A stretch of 64,000 bases of DNA, taken from NCBI RefSeq assembly GCF_025137375.1, contig NZ_CP073720.1, forward strand, positions 8,766,501-8,830,500, given 5' to 3'. How positions within the stretch are numbered: the first letter of the stretch is position 1; each line of letters begins with the position of its first letter. This document shows positions 25,443 to 35,659 of this stretch, in pieces. Source of the stretch: Dactylosporangium fulvum. GTDB lineage: Bacteria; Actinomycetota; Actinomycetes; Mycobacteriales; Micromonosporaceae. Under the pieces are notes generated by a model. It saw only the letters and a program-made list of their open reading frames with translations, ran no database searches and was not told the DNA's origin. The translations under genes and the position numbers were made by a program.

Positions 25443-27668
25443 ATGAGTTCGCGTACTCTCCGGGCCGTGCCAGAGATTCAGCCGAACGGGTTAGCGGCCG
25501 ATACCGAGGCGGACGCCGCCGGCGAGCCGAACGGTGGATCAGCGAGTCCGGACGCTCCGCGGGACACCGCCGCCGGCAACACGCCGGGCGACCGACCGGC
25601 CGCGGCGGCAGCCGTCTCCGACGTCGACGCGACGCTCAACGACCAGAGCGTGCGGGAACTCGCCGCGCAGTTCGAGGACGAGAAGCCGGGCCGCCGGCTG
25701 AGCGGGCCGGTGCAGATCGGGGTCACCGCCGTCGGGACGGCCGCCGCGCTGCTCGTGCTCTGGCAGGTCTTCCGGCCGCTCTCCCAGGGCAGCCAGTACT
25801 ACCTGGTCGTCTTCCTCAGCGTGGTGCTGCCGCTGGTGTTCGTGCTGTACCCGTCGGGGGCCCGGTTCCCGTGGCGGCACCGCGAACCGGACGTCGTCCC
25901 GGTCGACAAGGGACCGACCGTCGCCGACTGGGTGCTCGCCACGGCCGCGCTGGTCGTCTGCCTCTACCCACTACTGCCGTTCGAGATCGGCGCGGCCGGG
26001 GGCGGCTACAACGCGTTCCTGAACCGGCAGGGATTCCTCGAACCGCTCGACGTGGTGATGGGCGCCGTTCTGCTGCTGCTCGTCGTCGAGGCGTGCCGCC
26101 GCACGACCGGCTGGGTGCTGCCGATCGTCTGCGCGCTGTTCCTCGCGTACGACTACTACGGCGGCTTCCTGCCGCAGACCTGGTCGATCGCCCACGCCGG
26201 GCTGGACTTCGACCAGATCATCGACGCGCTGTACAACTCACCGAGCGGGTTCTACGGCACACCGCTCGACGTCGCCGCGTCGTACATCGTCCTCTTCACG
26301 ATCTACGGGGCGGTGCTCGACCTGTCCGGCGCCGGCGCGTTTTTCGTCGAACTGTCGGTCGCGGCGTTCCGCCGTTCCAAGAGCGCCGCCGGGCGCACCG
26401 CCGTGGCATCCGGTTTCCTCCTCGGTACCGTGTCCGGCTCCGGCGCCGCGACGACGGTGAGCATCGGGACGGTGACCTGGCCGATCCTGCGCCGGGCCGG
26501 ATATCCGGCGGAGCGGGCCGGCGGCATGCTCGCCGCGTCGGGCGTGGGCGCGATCCTGTCACCGCCGACGCTGGGCGCCGCCGCGTTCATCATCGCCGAG
26601 TACCTGGACGTGTCCTACCTGGTCGTCCTCGGCTGGGCGACGATCCCGACGCTGCTGTACTACCTGGGCATCCTGCTGTCGGTCGAGATCGACGCCCGCC
26701 GGTTCGGCGCACGGCCGGTCAACCTGCTGGTCCAGTCGCCGTGGCAGTTGCTCGCGCGGTTCGGGTACCACTTCCTCTCCCTCTTCGTGATCATCGTGCT
26801 GCTGGCGCTGGGCCAGCCGGCGACGCAGGCGGTCATCTACGCCACGCTGCTCGCGGCGGTGCTGTCGTTCCTGGACCGCCGGCACCGGCTCACCCCGCGC
26901 CGGCTCGTCGAGGCGCTCGCCGCCGGCATCCGCGGGGTGCTGCCGGTCGTCGCGGTCTGCGTCGCGGCCGGGGTCATCACCGCCAGCACCACCAAGACGG
27001 GCCTCGGACCGCAGATGTCGAGCCTGATGGTCGACTGGGCGCAGTCCCTGGCGACGAACCACACCGCCGTCGTCGCGCTCACCGCCGTGTTCGCCGCGGT
27101 CGCGCTCACGCTGCTGGGCCTCGCGGTGCCGGTGACCGCATCGTTCATCATCGGCTGGGTCATCATCGGCCAGGCGCTGATCAACCTGGGCATCTCCGAG
27201 CCGGCGACGGCGATGTTCATCTTCTACTTCGCGGTGCTGTCCGAGGCGACGCCACCGACCGCCCTCGCCTCCGTGGCCGCGGCCGCGGTGACCGGCGGCA
27301 GGGTGTTCCCGACGATGTGGCAGACGCTGCGGTACGCGCTGCCGGCGTACCTGGTGCCCATCGCGTTCGTGGTCACGCCGACCGGCCGTGCGCTGCTCGG
27401 CCTCGCCGGGTGGGGCGACATCGTGTTCGCCGTGGCGGCGTCGGCGCTCGGCGTGCTCGCGCTGTCCATCGCCGCCGGCGGCTGGCTGATCGGTCTCGGC
27501 AAGGCCGGTGTCGTACCACGGGTGCTCGCCGGGCTGGCCAGCCTCCTGCTGCTCTGGCTCGACAAGGCGACCGTCGGCGTCGGCGTGGGCCTGCTGCTGG
27601 TGGCCGCGGTGCTCGTGTACCTCAGTGCTCGATCTCGTGTTGACGCTCCTAGAGAGGATGTGCCGTGA
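25443..27668 (+). CDS. TRAP transporter fused permease (DctQM type)
   Basis: 741 residues from ATG 25443. A soluble Ala/Pro/Asp-rich N-terminus of about 75 residues precedes many membrane helices. The fused 4TMS small (DctQ) and 12TMS large (DctM) permease layout is typical of TAXI-TRAP systems. Conserved features include GTVSGSGAATTVSIGTVTWP and, later, YFAVLSEATPPTALASVAAA. It takes up an organic acid or similar solute using an ion gradient; the substrate is unknown. A GTG at 25467 is an alternative start; neither has a Shine-Dalgarno. The stop overlaps the next gene (GTGA), coupling it to its binding protein. Confidence 0.92.
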   Translation: MSSRTLRAVPEIQPNGLAADTEADAAGEPNGGSASPDAPRDTAAGNTPGDRPAAAAAVSDVDATLNDQSVRELAAQFEDEKPGRRLSGPVQIGVTAVGTAAALLVLWQVFRPLSQGSQYYLVVFLSVVLPLVFVLYPSGARFPWRHREPDVVPVDKGPTVADWVLATAALVVCLYPLLPFEIGAAGGGYNAFLNRQGFLEPLDVVMGAVLLLLVVEACRRTTGWVLPIVCALFLAYDYYGGFLPQTWSIAHAGLDFDQIIDALYNSPSGFYGTPLDVAASYIVLFTIYGAVLDLSGAGAFFVELSVAAFRRSKSAAGRTAVASGFLLGTVSGSGAATTVSIGTVTWPILRRAGYPAERAGGMLAASGVGAILSPPTLGAAAFIIAEYLDVSYLVVLGWATIPTLLYYLGILLSVEIDARRFGARPVNLLVQSPWQLLARFGYHFLSLFVIIVLLALGQPATQAVIYATLLAAVLSFLDRRHRLTPRRLVEALAAGIRGVLPVVAVCVAAGVITASTTKTGLGPQMSSLMVDWAQSLATNHTAVVALTAVFAAVALTLLGLAVPVTASFIIGWVIIGQALINLGISEPATAMFIFYFAVLSEATPPTALASVAAAAVTGGRVFPTMWQTLRYALPAYLVPIAFVVTPTGRALLGLAGWGDIVFAVAASALGVLALSIAAGGWLIGLGKAGVVPRVLAGLASLLLLWLDKATVGVGVGLLLVAAVLVYLSARSRVDAPREDVP

Positions 27669-28687
27669 CATCGAAGTCCTGGATCGGAACCTGCGTGGCG
27701 GGCGCCCTGGTATTGACCGCGGTGGCCGGATGCGGAGGCCGGCAGACCGACAACACCACGGACAACGCCGGGGCGAACTCGGAGATCGCCTGCACCGTCA
27801 CCTCCGACACCCGCATCGCGATCGCGACCGGTAATACCACCGGTGTGTACTACGTCGTCGGCAACGCCCTGGCCACCCAGATCACCCAGGCGACCGGCGA
27901 CAAGGTCAAGGCGAGCGCGGCGGAGACCGGCGCGTCCGTCGGCAACATCAAGGGCCTGGACAAGGGCGACTACCAGGTGGCGTTCTCGCTGTTCGACAGC
28001 GCGACCGACGCCGTTCAGGGCAAGGGCTCGTTCGACAAGCCGGTGAAGATCGCCGCGCTCGGCCGGATCTACGACAACGCCACCCACGTCGTGGTGCGCG
28101 CCGGCTCCGGGATCAACTCGGTCGCCGACATGAAGGGCAAGCGGATCTCGACCGGCTCGCCGAACTCGGGCACCGAGGTCATCGCGCAGCGCCTGCTCAA
28201 GGCCGCCGGGCTGGACCCCGACAAGGACATCCAGCCGCAGCGGCTCGACCTGGCGAAGACCACCGAGGGCGTGAAGGCCGGCACGATCGACGGCTTCTTC
28301 TGGTCCGGCGGCCTGCCGACGGCGGGTGTCACCGACCTGTTCACGACCAACGGCGACAAGGTGAAGTTCCTGGACCTGTCCGGCCTGCTGCCGGAGATGC
28401 AGAAGCTCGGCCCGGCGTATCAGGAGGGCACGATCCCGGCGGCGACGTACAAGACGCCGGGTGACGTCAAGACCATCGTGGTGCCGAACGTGCTGCTGGT
28501 GCGTGAGGACATGAACGCCGACCTGGCGTGCGTGCTGACGAAGACGCTGGTGGAGAAGCGCGAGGAGCTGGCGAAGGCGAACCCGGCGGCGAAGGGCATC
28601 ACGCTGGAGACGATCCGCAGGACCGACCCGGTGCCGCTGCACCGCGGCGCGGTGGCGGCCCTGGACAAGGCGGGCGCCGCGAAGTAG
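27665..28687 (+). CDS. TAXI family TRAP transporter solute-binding lipoprotein
   Basis: 340-residue binding protein. The signal peptide ends in the lipobox TAVAGC (Cys about 23), so it is lipid-anchored outside the membrane. Family features of TAXI proteins are IAIATGNTTGVYYVVGNALA and VKASAAETGASVGNIKGL, followed by RISTGSPNSGTEVIAQRLL and a GTIDGFFWSGGLPTAGVTDL segment in the C-lobe. It delivers an unknown ligand to the fused permease encoded just upstream, with which it overlaps by 4 nt. Members are known to bind glutamate, 2-oxoglutarate or related compounds, but the ligand cannot be deduced here. Confidence 0.93.
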   Translation: MTSKSWIGTCVAGALVLTAVAGCGGRQTDNTTDNAGANSEIACTVTSDTRIAIATGNTTGVYYVVGNALATQITQATGDKVKASAAETGASVGNIKGLDKGDYQVAFSLFDSATDAVQGKGSFDKPVKIAALGRIYDNATHVVVRAGSGINSVADMKGKRISTGSPNSGTEVIAQRLLKAAGLDPDKDIQPQRLDLAKTTEGVKAGTIDGFFWSGGLPTAGVTDLFTTNGDKVKFLDLSGLLPEMQKLGPAYQEGTIPAATYKTPGDVKTIVVPNVLLVREDMNADLACVLTKTLVEKREELAKANPAAKGITLETIRRTDPVPLHRGAVAALDKAGAAK

Positions 28688-28719
28688 GGCCCGGGCTCTG
28701 GAGGTTGTGGTCCCGGTTC

Positions 28720-29055
28720 CTACCCCGAGATGCCCGAGATGGCGGTCCGGTCCGGGACCACGACTCCGAGGTCGCGGAGGACGGCGGCCAGGTGCGCCTG
28801 CACGGCACGGGCGGCGGCCATCGCCGCGTGCACGGCGTCGCGGTCCGCGGCGTCGTGCGGGAAGAACGTGAGCCGGCCGTCGGCGCGCCACACCACCGGC
28901 ACGTCCAGCCGCTCGAGGATCGCCGTCAGGGCCGCCTGGCCGCTCTTGAGGGCGGCGCGGACCTCACGGGACGGTGCACCACCTCCACCGATGACGGGCA
29001 CTCGCCAGACATCGTCGACCGTGCACGCCTCTGCAGCCGCCACATCGATCACCAT
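28720..29055 (-). CDS. Small hypothetical protein
   Basis: 111-residue protein with an N-terminal hydrophobic/acidic segment (MVIDVAAAEACTVDDVWRVP), a Gly-rich turn (IGGGGAPSREV), and a helical, Ala-rich C-half. RADGRLTFFPHDAADRDAVH may be a strand-helix unit. No recognised family; no signal peptide or membrane helix. Convergent with the TAXI gene at 33 nt. Codon bias is consistent with a real gene, but support is only compositional. Confidence 0.55.
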   Translation of the reverse strand: MVIDVAAAEACTVDDVWRVPVIGGGGAPSREVRAALKSGQAALTAILERLDVPVVWRADGRLTFFPHDAADRDAVHAAMAAARAVQAHLAAVLRDLGVVVPDRTAISGISG

Positions 29056-29197
29056 ATGTCGACGGTAGGAACAGCGTGCGGTGTTTCACCAGCAAGATTT
29101 TCTTCCTGTGGATAACCGTCACGTCGAGCCGGCGGGCGGTGGACCTGGCCGAGGGCCGGCTGCCGCCCCCTCAGGCAGCCTTCGGGATCACGAGAAA

Positions 29198-29237
29198 CCC
29201 ACGGCGGCCGCCGCCGGACAGGGGCGGCCGTCGTGGG
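29198..29237 (-). terminator. Terminator hairpin for the M28 peptidase gene
   Basis: A 15-bp stem (29198-29212 with 29223-29237, one wobble) and 10-nt loop. Read on the minus strand it follows the peptidase stop and ends in GGGTTTCTC. Confidence 0.75.
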
Positions 29238-29289
29238 TTCGGTGCAGCGTTTCGGTGCAGCGTTTCGGTGCAGCGTTTCGGTGCAGCGT
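29238..29289. repeat. Four perfect 13-nt tandem repeats
   Basis: TTCGGTGCAGCGT is repeated exactly four times (52 nt) between the stop of the M28 peptidase gene and its terminator hairpin, directly abutting the hairpin. Confidence 0.95.
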
Positions 29290-29293
29290 GAGG

Positions 29294-31618
29294 TCAGAGC
29301 GTCGTCGTGATGGCCACCGCGACCAGCTCGCTCGAGTGGCTGCCGAACACGCCGACCGTCGGCGGGCGCGGCGTGAATCCCGGTAGGCCGGACAGGCCGT
29401 CGCTGCCGTCCACGAGGCGGAGCTTGAACGGGCCAGGGCCGTCGAGGAGCAGGGTCACCTCGATGCCGCCGGGCGGCGGGCCGTGGAAGATGACGCCGAA
29501 GCGGTCCTGCTCGTCGAGGTACGTCACGGCGTCGCGGCCCTCCACGGTGGCCTGCACGACCCGGTGGTCGCCGACCTCACCGTAGAACGACACGAACCGG
29601 ACCTGCCGCTTCGACTCCAGCCGGAAGCGCACGGTGCGCCGGTTGCCCGAGGTGTCGTCGGAGAGCACGGTCACGGTCGGGGCCGGAAGGTCGGCGACGT
29701 TCGCCGGGCCCACCGAGAGCATGCCCTCGGGCAGGACCGGGAACTGCCGGCTCTGTTCCTGCTGGTTGCGCACGTATCGCGACGTCCACTCGCCCGGGGA
29801 CTGTTCCAGGCTGACCCACTTGGCGAAGTTGGTGTCGCGGTCGAGTGCGTACATCAGGTGGGTCGGCTCCGGGTGACGGCTGTCCCACCGGTCGACGACC
29901 ATGCCGACCGTCGTGCAGAGCACCGCCACGACCAGGGCCGCGACCGCCGGGGCAGAGCCGAGCACACGGTGCCGCGGCTCGCCGGCCGGGCGGAACAGCG
30001 GCTCGAGCGCCGGCAGCGCCGCCAGGCCCAGCAGCATGGCGAAGATCGCCGCGGCGGCGCCGGTCGCCAGGCCCAGCGCCGGGAAGAACAGCGCGACGGT
30101 GGGCGCCAGGATGAGCGTCGCGACACCCGCACCGGCGACCAGCACAGTGATCTTGATCAGCTGCTGGCGCACGTACAGCACGGCGATGCCGGCGAGCGCA
30201 CCGACGAGGGCGGGGATCGCCACGAGGTACGACCCGCCGGGGATGGCGGCGGCGAACACCACGCCGAGCACGGCCAGCAGCACCAGCCCGCCCGTCGCCA
30301 GCGGGACGGGGCCCAGCCGACGACGGCTCAGCGCATACCACCCCAGGAGGATGCTCGCGGCGAGCGCGACGACACCGAACCGGAACCAGGTCGGCCGGGC
30401 CGGGTCGAGCAGCTCTCCGTAACCGGGGCGGATCACCACCAGGAGGGCCCACAGGAGCTGGGCGGCGACGGCGACCACAACGACCGGCACGAGCGCCAGA
30501 CCGAGTCCGGTCAGCGTGCGGGGCACCGAGGTCAGCCCACGGCGCCGGGCCAGGAACACGAGGGCGGCGACAGCGAGCAGCGCGAGCACCGCGATCGGCC
30601 AGGTGAGCGCCGACGGGTAGCGCACCAGGAACCCGGCGAACGGGAAGTAGACCGCGTCGCCGGAGGCCGGACGCATCAGCGGCGCCAGGTCGGCCCGGCC
30701 GAGCTCGCGGGTCAGGGCGAGCGCGTTGTCGCCGTGGTGCTGGAGGCTGGCGCGGTCCATCGTGTCAGGTCGGTCGAACGGACTGTGGTAGACGCTGGAG
30801 CCGTCGATGTAGGCGGTGTTGAGCCCGGTGAACCGGGACTGGCCCAGGAACGGGGTGAAGTCGGTGTCGTTGGACAGCAGCCGGTAGACCTCGACGGCGA
30901 GGCTGGTGCCGACCGGGTGCGGGGTGCGGGCGTAGACGTCGATGAGGTCGGCGTTGCCCTCGGAGGTCTGGAACATGACGGCCGGGCCGCGGCTGCCCCG
31001 GGCCTCGAAGTTCAGCACGACGGCCTGGCGCTGGCCGAGCGGGTGGCGGCTGACGAACGCCTCCGCGCCGCACAGGCACGCCTCCTCGGCGTCGGTGAAC
31101 AGGAAGACGATGTCGTTGCGCGGCCGCTCGCCGGTCGTCAGCGCGCGGGCCACCTCGAGCAGGGTGCCGCTGCCGGCGCCGTCGTCGTTGGCGCCGTAGC
31201 TGACCTGGACCGAGTCGTAGTGCGCCAGGAGCACGACCTGGCCGGTCGAAACGGTGCCGGGCAGGACGGCGACGACGTTGCGCACCCGGGCCATGCCGCC
31301 GTCGCCGAACTTGCCGGCGTTGACCCCGACGGTGTCCTGGACCTCGGGGCGCAGCCCGAGCCCGGTCAGGGTCTCGACGATGTGCTCCCGGACGCGGTCG
31401 GCGGCAGGGCTGCCGGTGACGTGGACCTCCTGCCCGATCCGCTCGACGTGGGTGAACGCGCGACCGGCGGAGAACTCACCGGCGGGGGCCGACGCCGGGC
31501 GGGGTGCGAGTGGCTGGACGTCGGCGATACCGAGCGCGGCGAGCAGCGCGAGCACGATCACCGCGGCGGCGGCGACGAGCGGTCGCCGCGGCGGTGCGGC
31601 GAAACTGCGGTCGGACAA
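29294..31618 (-). CDS. M28 family membrane-anchored aminopeptidase
   Basis: 774-residue protein: one N-terminal transmembrane segment (about 13-33), an extracytoplasmic M28 zinc peptidase domain, then about eight membrane helices and a C-terminal soluble domain of about 180 residues, an architecture like Fxna/ERMP1 peptidases. Zinc ligands and catalytic acid appear in LLAHYDSVQVSYGANDDGAG (His, Asp), FTDAEEACLCGAE (Glu pair) and a late YHSPFDRPDTMD (His). It probably trims peptides outside the membrane. The start TTG 31618 follows CAGGAGGA at 7 nt; 110 upstream codons in the same frame are rejected. The gene ends with tandem repeats and a terminator. Confidence 0.88.
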   Translation of the reverse strand: MSDRSFAAPPRRPLVAAAAVIVLALLAALGIADVQPLAPRPASAPAGEFSAGRAFTHVERIGQEVHVTGSPAADRVREHIVETLTGLGLRPEVQDTVGVNAGKFGDGGMARVRNVVAVLPGTVSTGQVVLLAHYDSVQVSYGANDDGAGSGTLLEVARALTTGERPRNDIVFLFTDAEEACLCGAEAFVSRHPLGQRQAVVLNFEARGSRGPAVMFQTSEGNADLIDVYARTPHPVGTSLAVEVYRLLSNDTDFTPFLGQSRFTGLNTAYIDGSSVYHSPFDRPDTMDRASLQHHGDNALALTRELGRADLAPLMRPASGDAVYFPFAGFLVRYPSALTWPIAVLALLAVAALVFLARRRGLTSVPRTLTGLGLALVPVVVVAVAAQLLWALLVVIRPGYGELLDPARPTWFRFGVVALAASILLGWYALSRRRLGPVPLATGGLVLLAVLGVVFAAAIPGGSYLVAIPALVGALAGIAVLYVRQQLIKITVLVAGAGVATLILAPTVALFFPALGLATGAAAAIFAMLLGLAALPALEPLFRPAGEPRHRVLGSAPAVAALVVAVLCTTVGMVVDRWDSRHPEPTHLMYALDRDTNFAKWVSLEQSPGEWTSRYVRNQQEQSRQFPVLPEGMLSVGPANVADLPAPTVTVLSDDTSGNRRTVRFRLESKRQVRFVSFYGEVGDHRVVQATVEGRDAVTYLDEQDRFGVIFHGPPPGGIEVTLLLDGPGPFKLRLVDGSDGLSGLPGFTPRPPTVGVFGSHSSELVAVAITTTL

Positions 31619-31811
31619 GGGTCGGTCCTCCTGCTCCGGGGGTGAGCCACATTCTGCACTCCCCCACCGACACTTCCCGCCCGGATCGACGGCACGTCCG
31701 GCGGCGACTGCGCAGCGTGACGCCGCCCGGACGGAGCGCTCGAGGTCAAGATCGGGTGCCGCTCGGTTGTTGGGGATCCCGGAGCGCCCCGGGCCGCATA
31801 GCGTCTCGACC

Positions 31812-32225
31812 ATGAACAACGAACTGACGCCAGCCGTGCCGGCCCCCTCGTTCGGCACGCCCCCGTTTGACGCCGGCTCGTTCGAGGCGAGCCACCTGGC
31901 CACCGCCGAGCTCGCCGCACGCCACCAACTGGACCAGGTGATGGCCATGGTGGGCGTGGACGGGCTGGTGGAGGCACTCGCCCAGCCCTTCCTGCTGGCG
32001 AAGGTCGACCAGCACGCCGCCGCGGTGCGGGAGAGCCTGACCGCCGCCGGGAAGCCGGTCGACGCGATCTCGCTCGCCGGCTACGCGCGTTCCGTGATCG
32101 CCGTGCACCAGCGTCACGGGCGGCCGCTGCCGACGCCGGACAGCGTCGACTGGACGGCGGCGGACTGGACGGCGCTGCGGCTCGTCGCGGTCTGCCACCT
32201 GGCGGACGCCGCCGGCGCCCTCTGA
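31812..32225 (+). CDS. Small conserved protein, possibly DUF6401-like
   Basis: 137-residue protein, mostly helical after a 25-residue Pro-rich start. The core is LDQVMAMVGVDGLVEALAQP followed by LLAKVDQHAAAVRESL and a C-terminal DWTALRLVAVCHLADAAG. I recall similar actinobacterial proteins under DUF6401, sometimes near natural-product genes, but this is a memory-based guess without search. There is no Shine-Dalgarno; TAGCGT 7 nt before the ATG suggests a leaderless transcript. Divergent from the M28 peptidase gene. Confidence 0.6.
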   Translation: MNNELTPAVPAPSFGTPPFDAGSFEASHLATAELAARHQLDQVMAMVGVDGLVEALAQPFLLAKVDQHAAAVRESLTAAGKPVDAISLAGYARSVIAVHQRHGRPLPTPDSVDWTAADWTALRLVAVCHLADAAGAL

Positions 32226-32238
32226 GCGGCCGGGTGGG

Positions 32239-32523
32239 TCAGCGCCGGCGGCCGGACCGGCCGGAGGACTCGTTCCAGCGGAAGTGCACGAAGAGCCGGC
32301 CGAAGTTGTCCGAGTCCTTCTCCACCCGGTGGTAGAGCGCCTTGATCTCACGCTGGTCGAGGAACCGCAGCACCCGCTTCTTGAGCGCGCCCGACCCCTT
32401 GCCCGGGATGATCTCGACGAGGGTGGCGCGCTTGGCCACCGCCTCGTCGATGATCCCGCGCAGCGCACGGTCGATGTCGCCGCTGCGGTTGAAGATGTCG
32501 TGGAGGTCGAGCTTGAGCTTCAC
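32239..32523 (-). CDS. Smr domain protein
   Basis: 94-residue stand-alone Smr (MutS2-related) domain: KLDLHDIFN at the start, AVAKRATLVEIIPGKGSGAL in the middle (the conserved GKGSG), and LKKRVLRFLDQREIKALYHR near the end. Smr domains have endonuclease or nucleic-acid nicking activity, acting in MutS2-linked repair and ribosome rescue. The first His of the DLH motif and the GKGSG loop are present, so activity is plausible. GTG start. 22 nt separate it from the rhodanese stop on the same strand, so it is probably the distal gene of the cysteine dioxygenase operon. Confidence 0.88.
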   Translation of the reverse strand: MKLKLDLHDIFNRSGDIDRALRGIIDEAVAKRATLVEIIPGKGSGALKKRVLRFLDQREIKALYHRVEKDSDNFGRLFVHFRWNESSGRSGRRR

Positions 32524-32545
32524 CCCACCAGCCTAATTGCCGCCG

Positions 32546-32953
32546 TCAGGCGGCGACGGCGGTGACGGTCACCGGATGACCGGCCGCCTTCCACGCCTGG
32601 AAGCCGCCGGCGAGGTCGGTCGCGAGGTGCAGACCCAGGTCCTGCAGCGCGGCGGCGGCGAGCGACGACGTGTACCCCTCCGAGCAGAACACCACGATCG
32701 GCAGGTCGAAGCGGTCGGCGACGGCCAGCCGCGCATCACTGCGGGGGTCGAACCGCCACTCCAGGACGTTGCGCTCGACGATCAGGGCGCCCGGGATCTC
32801 ACCCTCCGCGGCGCGCTGCGCGGCGGGGCGGATGTCGACGAGGACGGCGCCCTCGGCGGCGGCGAGCCGGGCCTGGTCCGGGTCGAGCCGGCGCAGCCGG
32901 GCACGGGCCTCGTCGAGGATCGCGTCGATGCTCTTTCCGGGCTGTACGGTCAC
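32546..32953 (-). CDS. Rhodanese-like sulfurtransferase
   Basis: 135-residue single rhodanese domain. The catalytic loop is VVFCSEGYTSSLAAA with Cys at about 89; the upstream CH2A-like segment VLVDIRPAAQRAAEGEIPGA is intact. It transfers sulfane sulfur to thiols or carries persulfide. The ATG overlaps the stop of the cysteine dioxygenase gene (ATGA), so the two are coupled. The pair fits sulfur handling: cysteine catabolism to sulfinate and persulfide disposal. Confidence 0.92.
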   Translation of the reverse strand: MTVQPGKSIDAILDEARARLRRLDPDQARLAAAEGAVLVDIRPAAQRAAEGEIPGALIVERNVLEWRFDPRSDARLAVADRFDLPIVVFCSEGYTSSLAAAALQDLGLHLATDLAGGFQAWKAAGHPVTVTAVAA

Positions 32954-33438
32954 CAGTCCGCTCCCGCCCTCGTGATGGACTCGACGCTGAGCCGGCCGTC
33001 GTGCAGCCGGTAGCGGGTCATGGCCTGCAACGCCGGGCCGTAGACGTGCACGGTCACGGCCGGGCGGGTGCCGGCGTTGACGACCCGGTGCACGTGGTGC
33101 GGGCCGAACCGCCGGCCCCGCCCGGCCGGCATCCCGGTGCCGACCAGTTCGCCGCCCCTGACGGTCTGCTCGATGATCTCGCCGGAGACGACGGTGAACG
33201 CGCCCGCCGAGCCGCCGTGGTCGTGCAGGTCGGTCCCCTGGCCGGGCAGCCAGGTCAGCAGCCAGACCTCGTGGTCGTCGGCGGTGGCGAGCCGCCCGTA
33301 CCAGCGCTCGTGCGGGTCGAACCGGGGCGCGAACGGCCAGTCGTCCGGCGATTCCGCATAACGGCGCGCGATGTCCAGGAAGTCGACGTTGAGGACGCCG
33401 ACGCTCGAAGCGACGGCGACCCCCGTGGAGACAGTCAT
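32950..33438 (-). CDS. cdo: Cysteine dioxygenase
   Basis: 162-residue cupin of the cysteine dioxygenase type I family, oxidising L-cysteine to cysteine sulfinate with Fe(II). The iron ligands are two His in LHDHGGSAGAF (about 72-82) and one His in FGPHHVHRVVN (about 111-121). WLPGQGTD precedes the first ligand motif. In actinobacteria this enzyme is often paired with a rhodanese, as here with a 4-nt overlap. GGAG lies 9 nt before the ATG. Just upstream, an AT-rich stretch with the palindromic core GTACGTAC (about 33455-33465) may hold the promoter or an operator. Confidence 0.9.
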   Translation of the reverse strand: MTVSTGVAVASSVGVLNVDFLDIARRYAESPDDWPFAPRFDPHERWYGRLATADDHEVWLLTWLPGQGTDLHDHGGSAGAFTVVSGEIIEQTVRGGELVGTGMPAGRGRRFGPHHVHRVVNAGTRPAVTVHVYGPALQAMTRYRLHDGRLSVESITRAGADW

Positions 33439-33836
33439 GAGAAAACTCCAGTATCCGTACGTACTAGATAGGAATTAGAGCACACGTCGAGAAGACGGCC
33501 GTGGAGCGGAGAACGGGGTGTCGCGAGCGAAGGCTCTAGCGGCTACAGCGCGCGCTGGCGTGTCGAGCGAGGTCGACCACCAGTTCTTGGGTCAGCAACG
33601 CGCCTTCGGGCCCCATAGAACCGATGGTGCCGACCCGGACACGCGATCGTCAACCCGCGTCCACAATTCGGGACATGACGTACGACACGGAAATGTCGCG
33701 ACGATGCCCACCACGGTGTCAGCGAACGGTGCCAGCGGATGACAGGGCAATGTGCGCGGTTTGCCAGCGCGGTCCGGCAGGCTGAGCGTGTCGCGGTCCG
33801 TGAACGTCGCGGACCCATCCACAGGGGGAACACGCC
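33439..33836. other. 398-nt intergenic region between cdo and the drrAB-like genes
   Basis: No gene supported. The first 40 nt next to cdo are AT-rich and look like its promoter. Close to the ABC gene, an inverted repeat GGTCCG-N9-CGGACC (33795-33815) may be an operator. The middle contains only short open frames without coding bias. Confidence 0.5.
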
Positions 33837-34798
<962 letters not shown>

Positions 34799-34802
<4 letters not shown>

Positions 34803-35659
34803 CCACCTCTTCCACCGCCACCTCTTCCACTACCGCCTCTTCCGCGGCCACCGCTTCCGCCGCCGGCACGCCGATCCGCGCGGCCGTCCCGGGCCGCCCG
34901 TTCGGCCTGGTCCGGCACAGCCTCGTCATGGCCCGGCGCAGCCTCATCAAGACGATGCGGACGCCCGAGCAACTGCTGGACGTCACGCTCCAGCCGATCA
35001 TCTTCATCGTCATGTTCGTCTACCTGCTGGGCGGCGCCATCTCCGGCTCCCGCCACGAGTACCTGCAGTTCCTGCTGCCCGCGCTGCTGGTGCAGAACGT
35101 GCTGTTCGCGTCGGCGCCGACCGGGGTCAGCCTGAACACCGACATCAAGACGGGGGTCTTCGACCGGTTCCGCAGCCTGCCGATCGGGCGGTCCGCGCCG
35201 CTGATCGGCGGGGTGCTCGGCGACATGATCCGGTTCGTGGTGGCGATCGTGGTGATGCTCGGCTTCGGCTACATCATCGGTTTCCGGTTCGGGACCGACC
35301 CGCTGTCCGTCATCGCCGCCTGCCTGCTGGTGATGTTCATGGCGTTCTGCTTCAGCTGGATGTTCGTGCTGCTCGGCATGGTCGTCCGCGAGCCGGGCGC
35401 GGTCCAGGGGCTCGGGTTCGTCATCATGTTCCCGCTCACCTTCGGCACGAACGTGCTCGTACCGACCGACACCCTGCCCGGCTGGTTGCAGGCGTGGGTG
35501 AAGATCAACCCCGTCGCCGACGCGATGCAGGCGGCCCGCGCGCTGATGGTCGGCACGGGCCCGACGGCCGGGCCGGTGGTGAAGACGCTCGTGTGGTCGC
35601 TCGCGATCCTGGCGGTGTTCGCGCCGCTCGCGGTCCGCGCGTACCGCAGGAAGGCCTAA
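34799..35659 (+). CDS. ABC-2 type permease, DrrB type
   Basis: 286-residue ABC-2 family integral membrane protein with six predicted helices. Family features include ARRSLIKTMRTPEQLLDVTL and then IIFIVMFVYLLGGAI, with a conserved FPLTFGTNVLVPTDTLPGWL near the C-terminus. The N-terminus is odd: about 20 residues of Ser/Thr/Ala low complexity (TTSSTATSSTTASS) encoded by imperfect CCTCTTCCA repeats. It starts at an ATGA overlap with the ATPase gene. Its TAA overlaps the stop of the convergent SARP gene by 4 nt. Substrate unknown; daunorubicin-type export systems are the nearest described relatives. Confidence 0.9.

Noticed and set aside
31619..31948. 110-codon N-terminal extension of the M28 peptidase
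   Set aside because: No conserved motif, and CAGGAGGA precedes the TTG at 31618. The extension covers the promoter and coding region of the divergent gene.
33446..33480. Riboswitch upstream of cysteine dioxygenase
   Set aside because: The 40-nt leader is too short and lacks a recognisable aptamer fold; only a short palindromic core is seen.
33592..33822. Small minus-strand frame between cdo and the ABC genes
   Set aside because: No ribosome site, poor third-position bias and no familiar motif.
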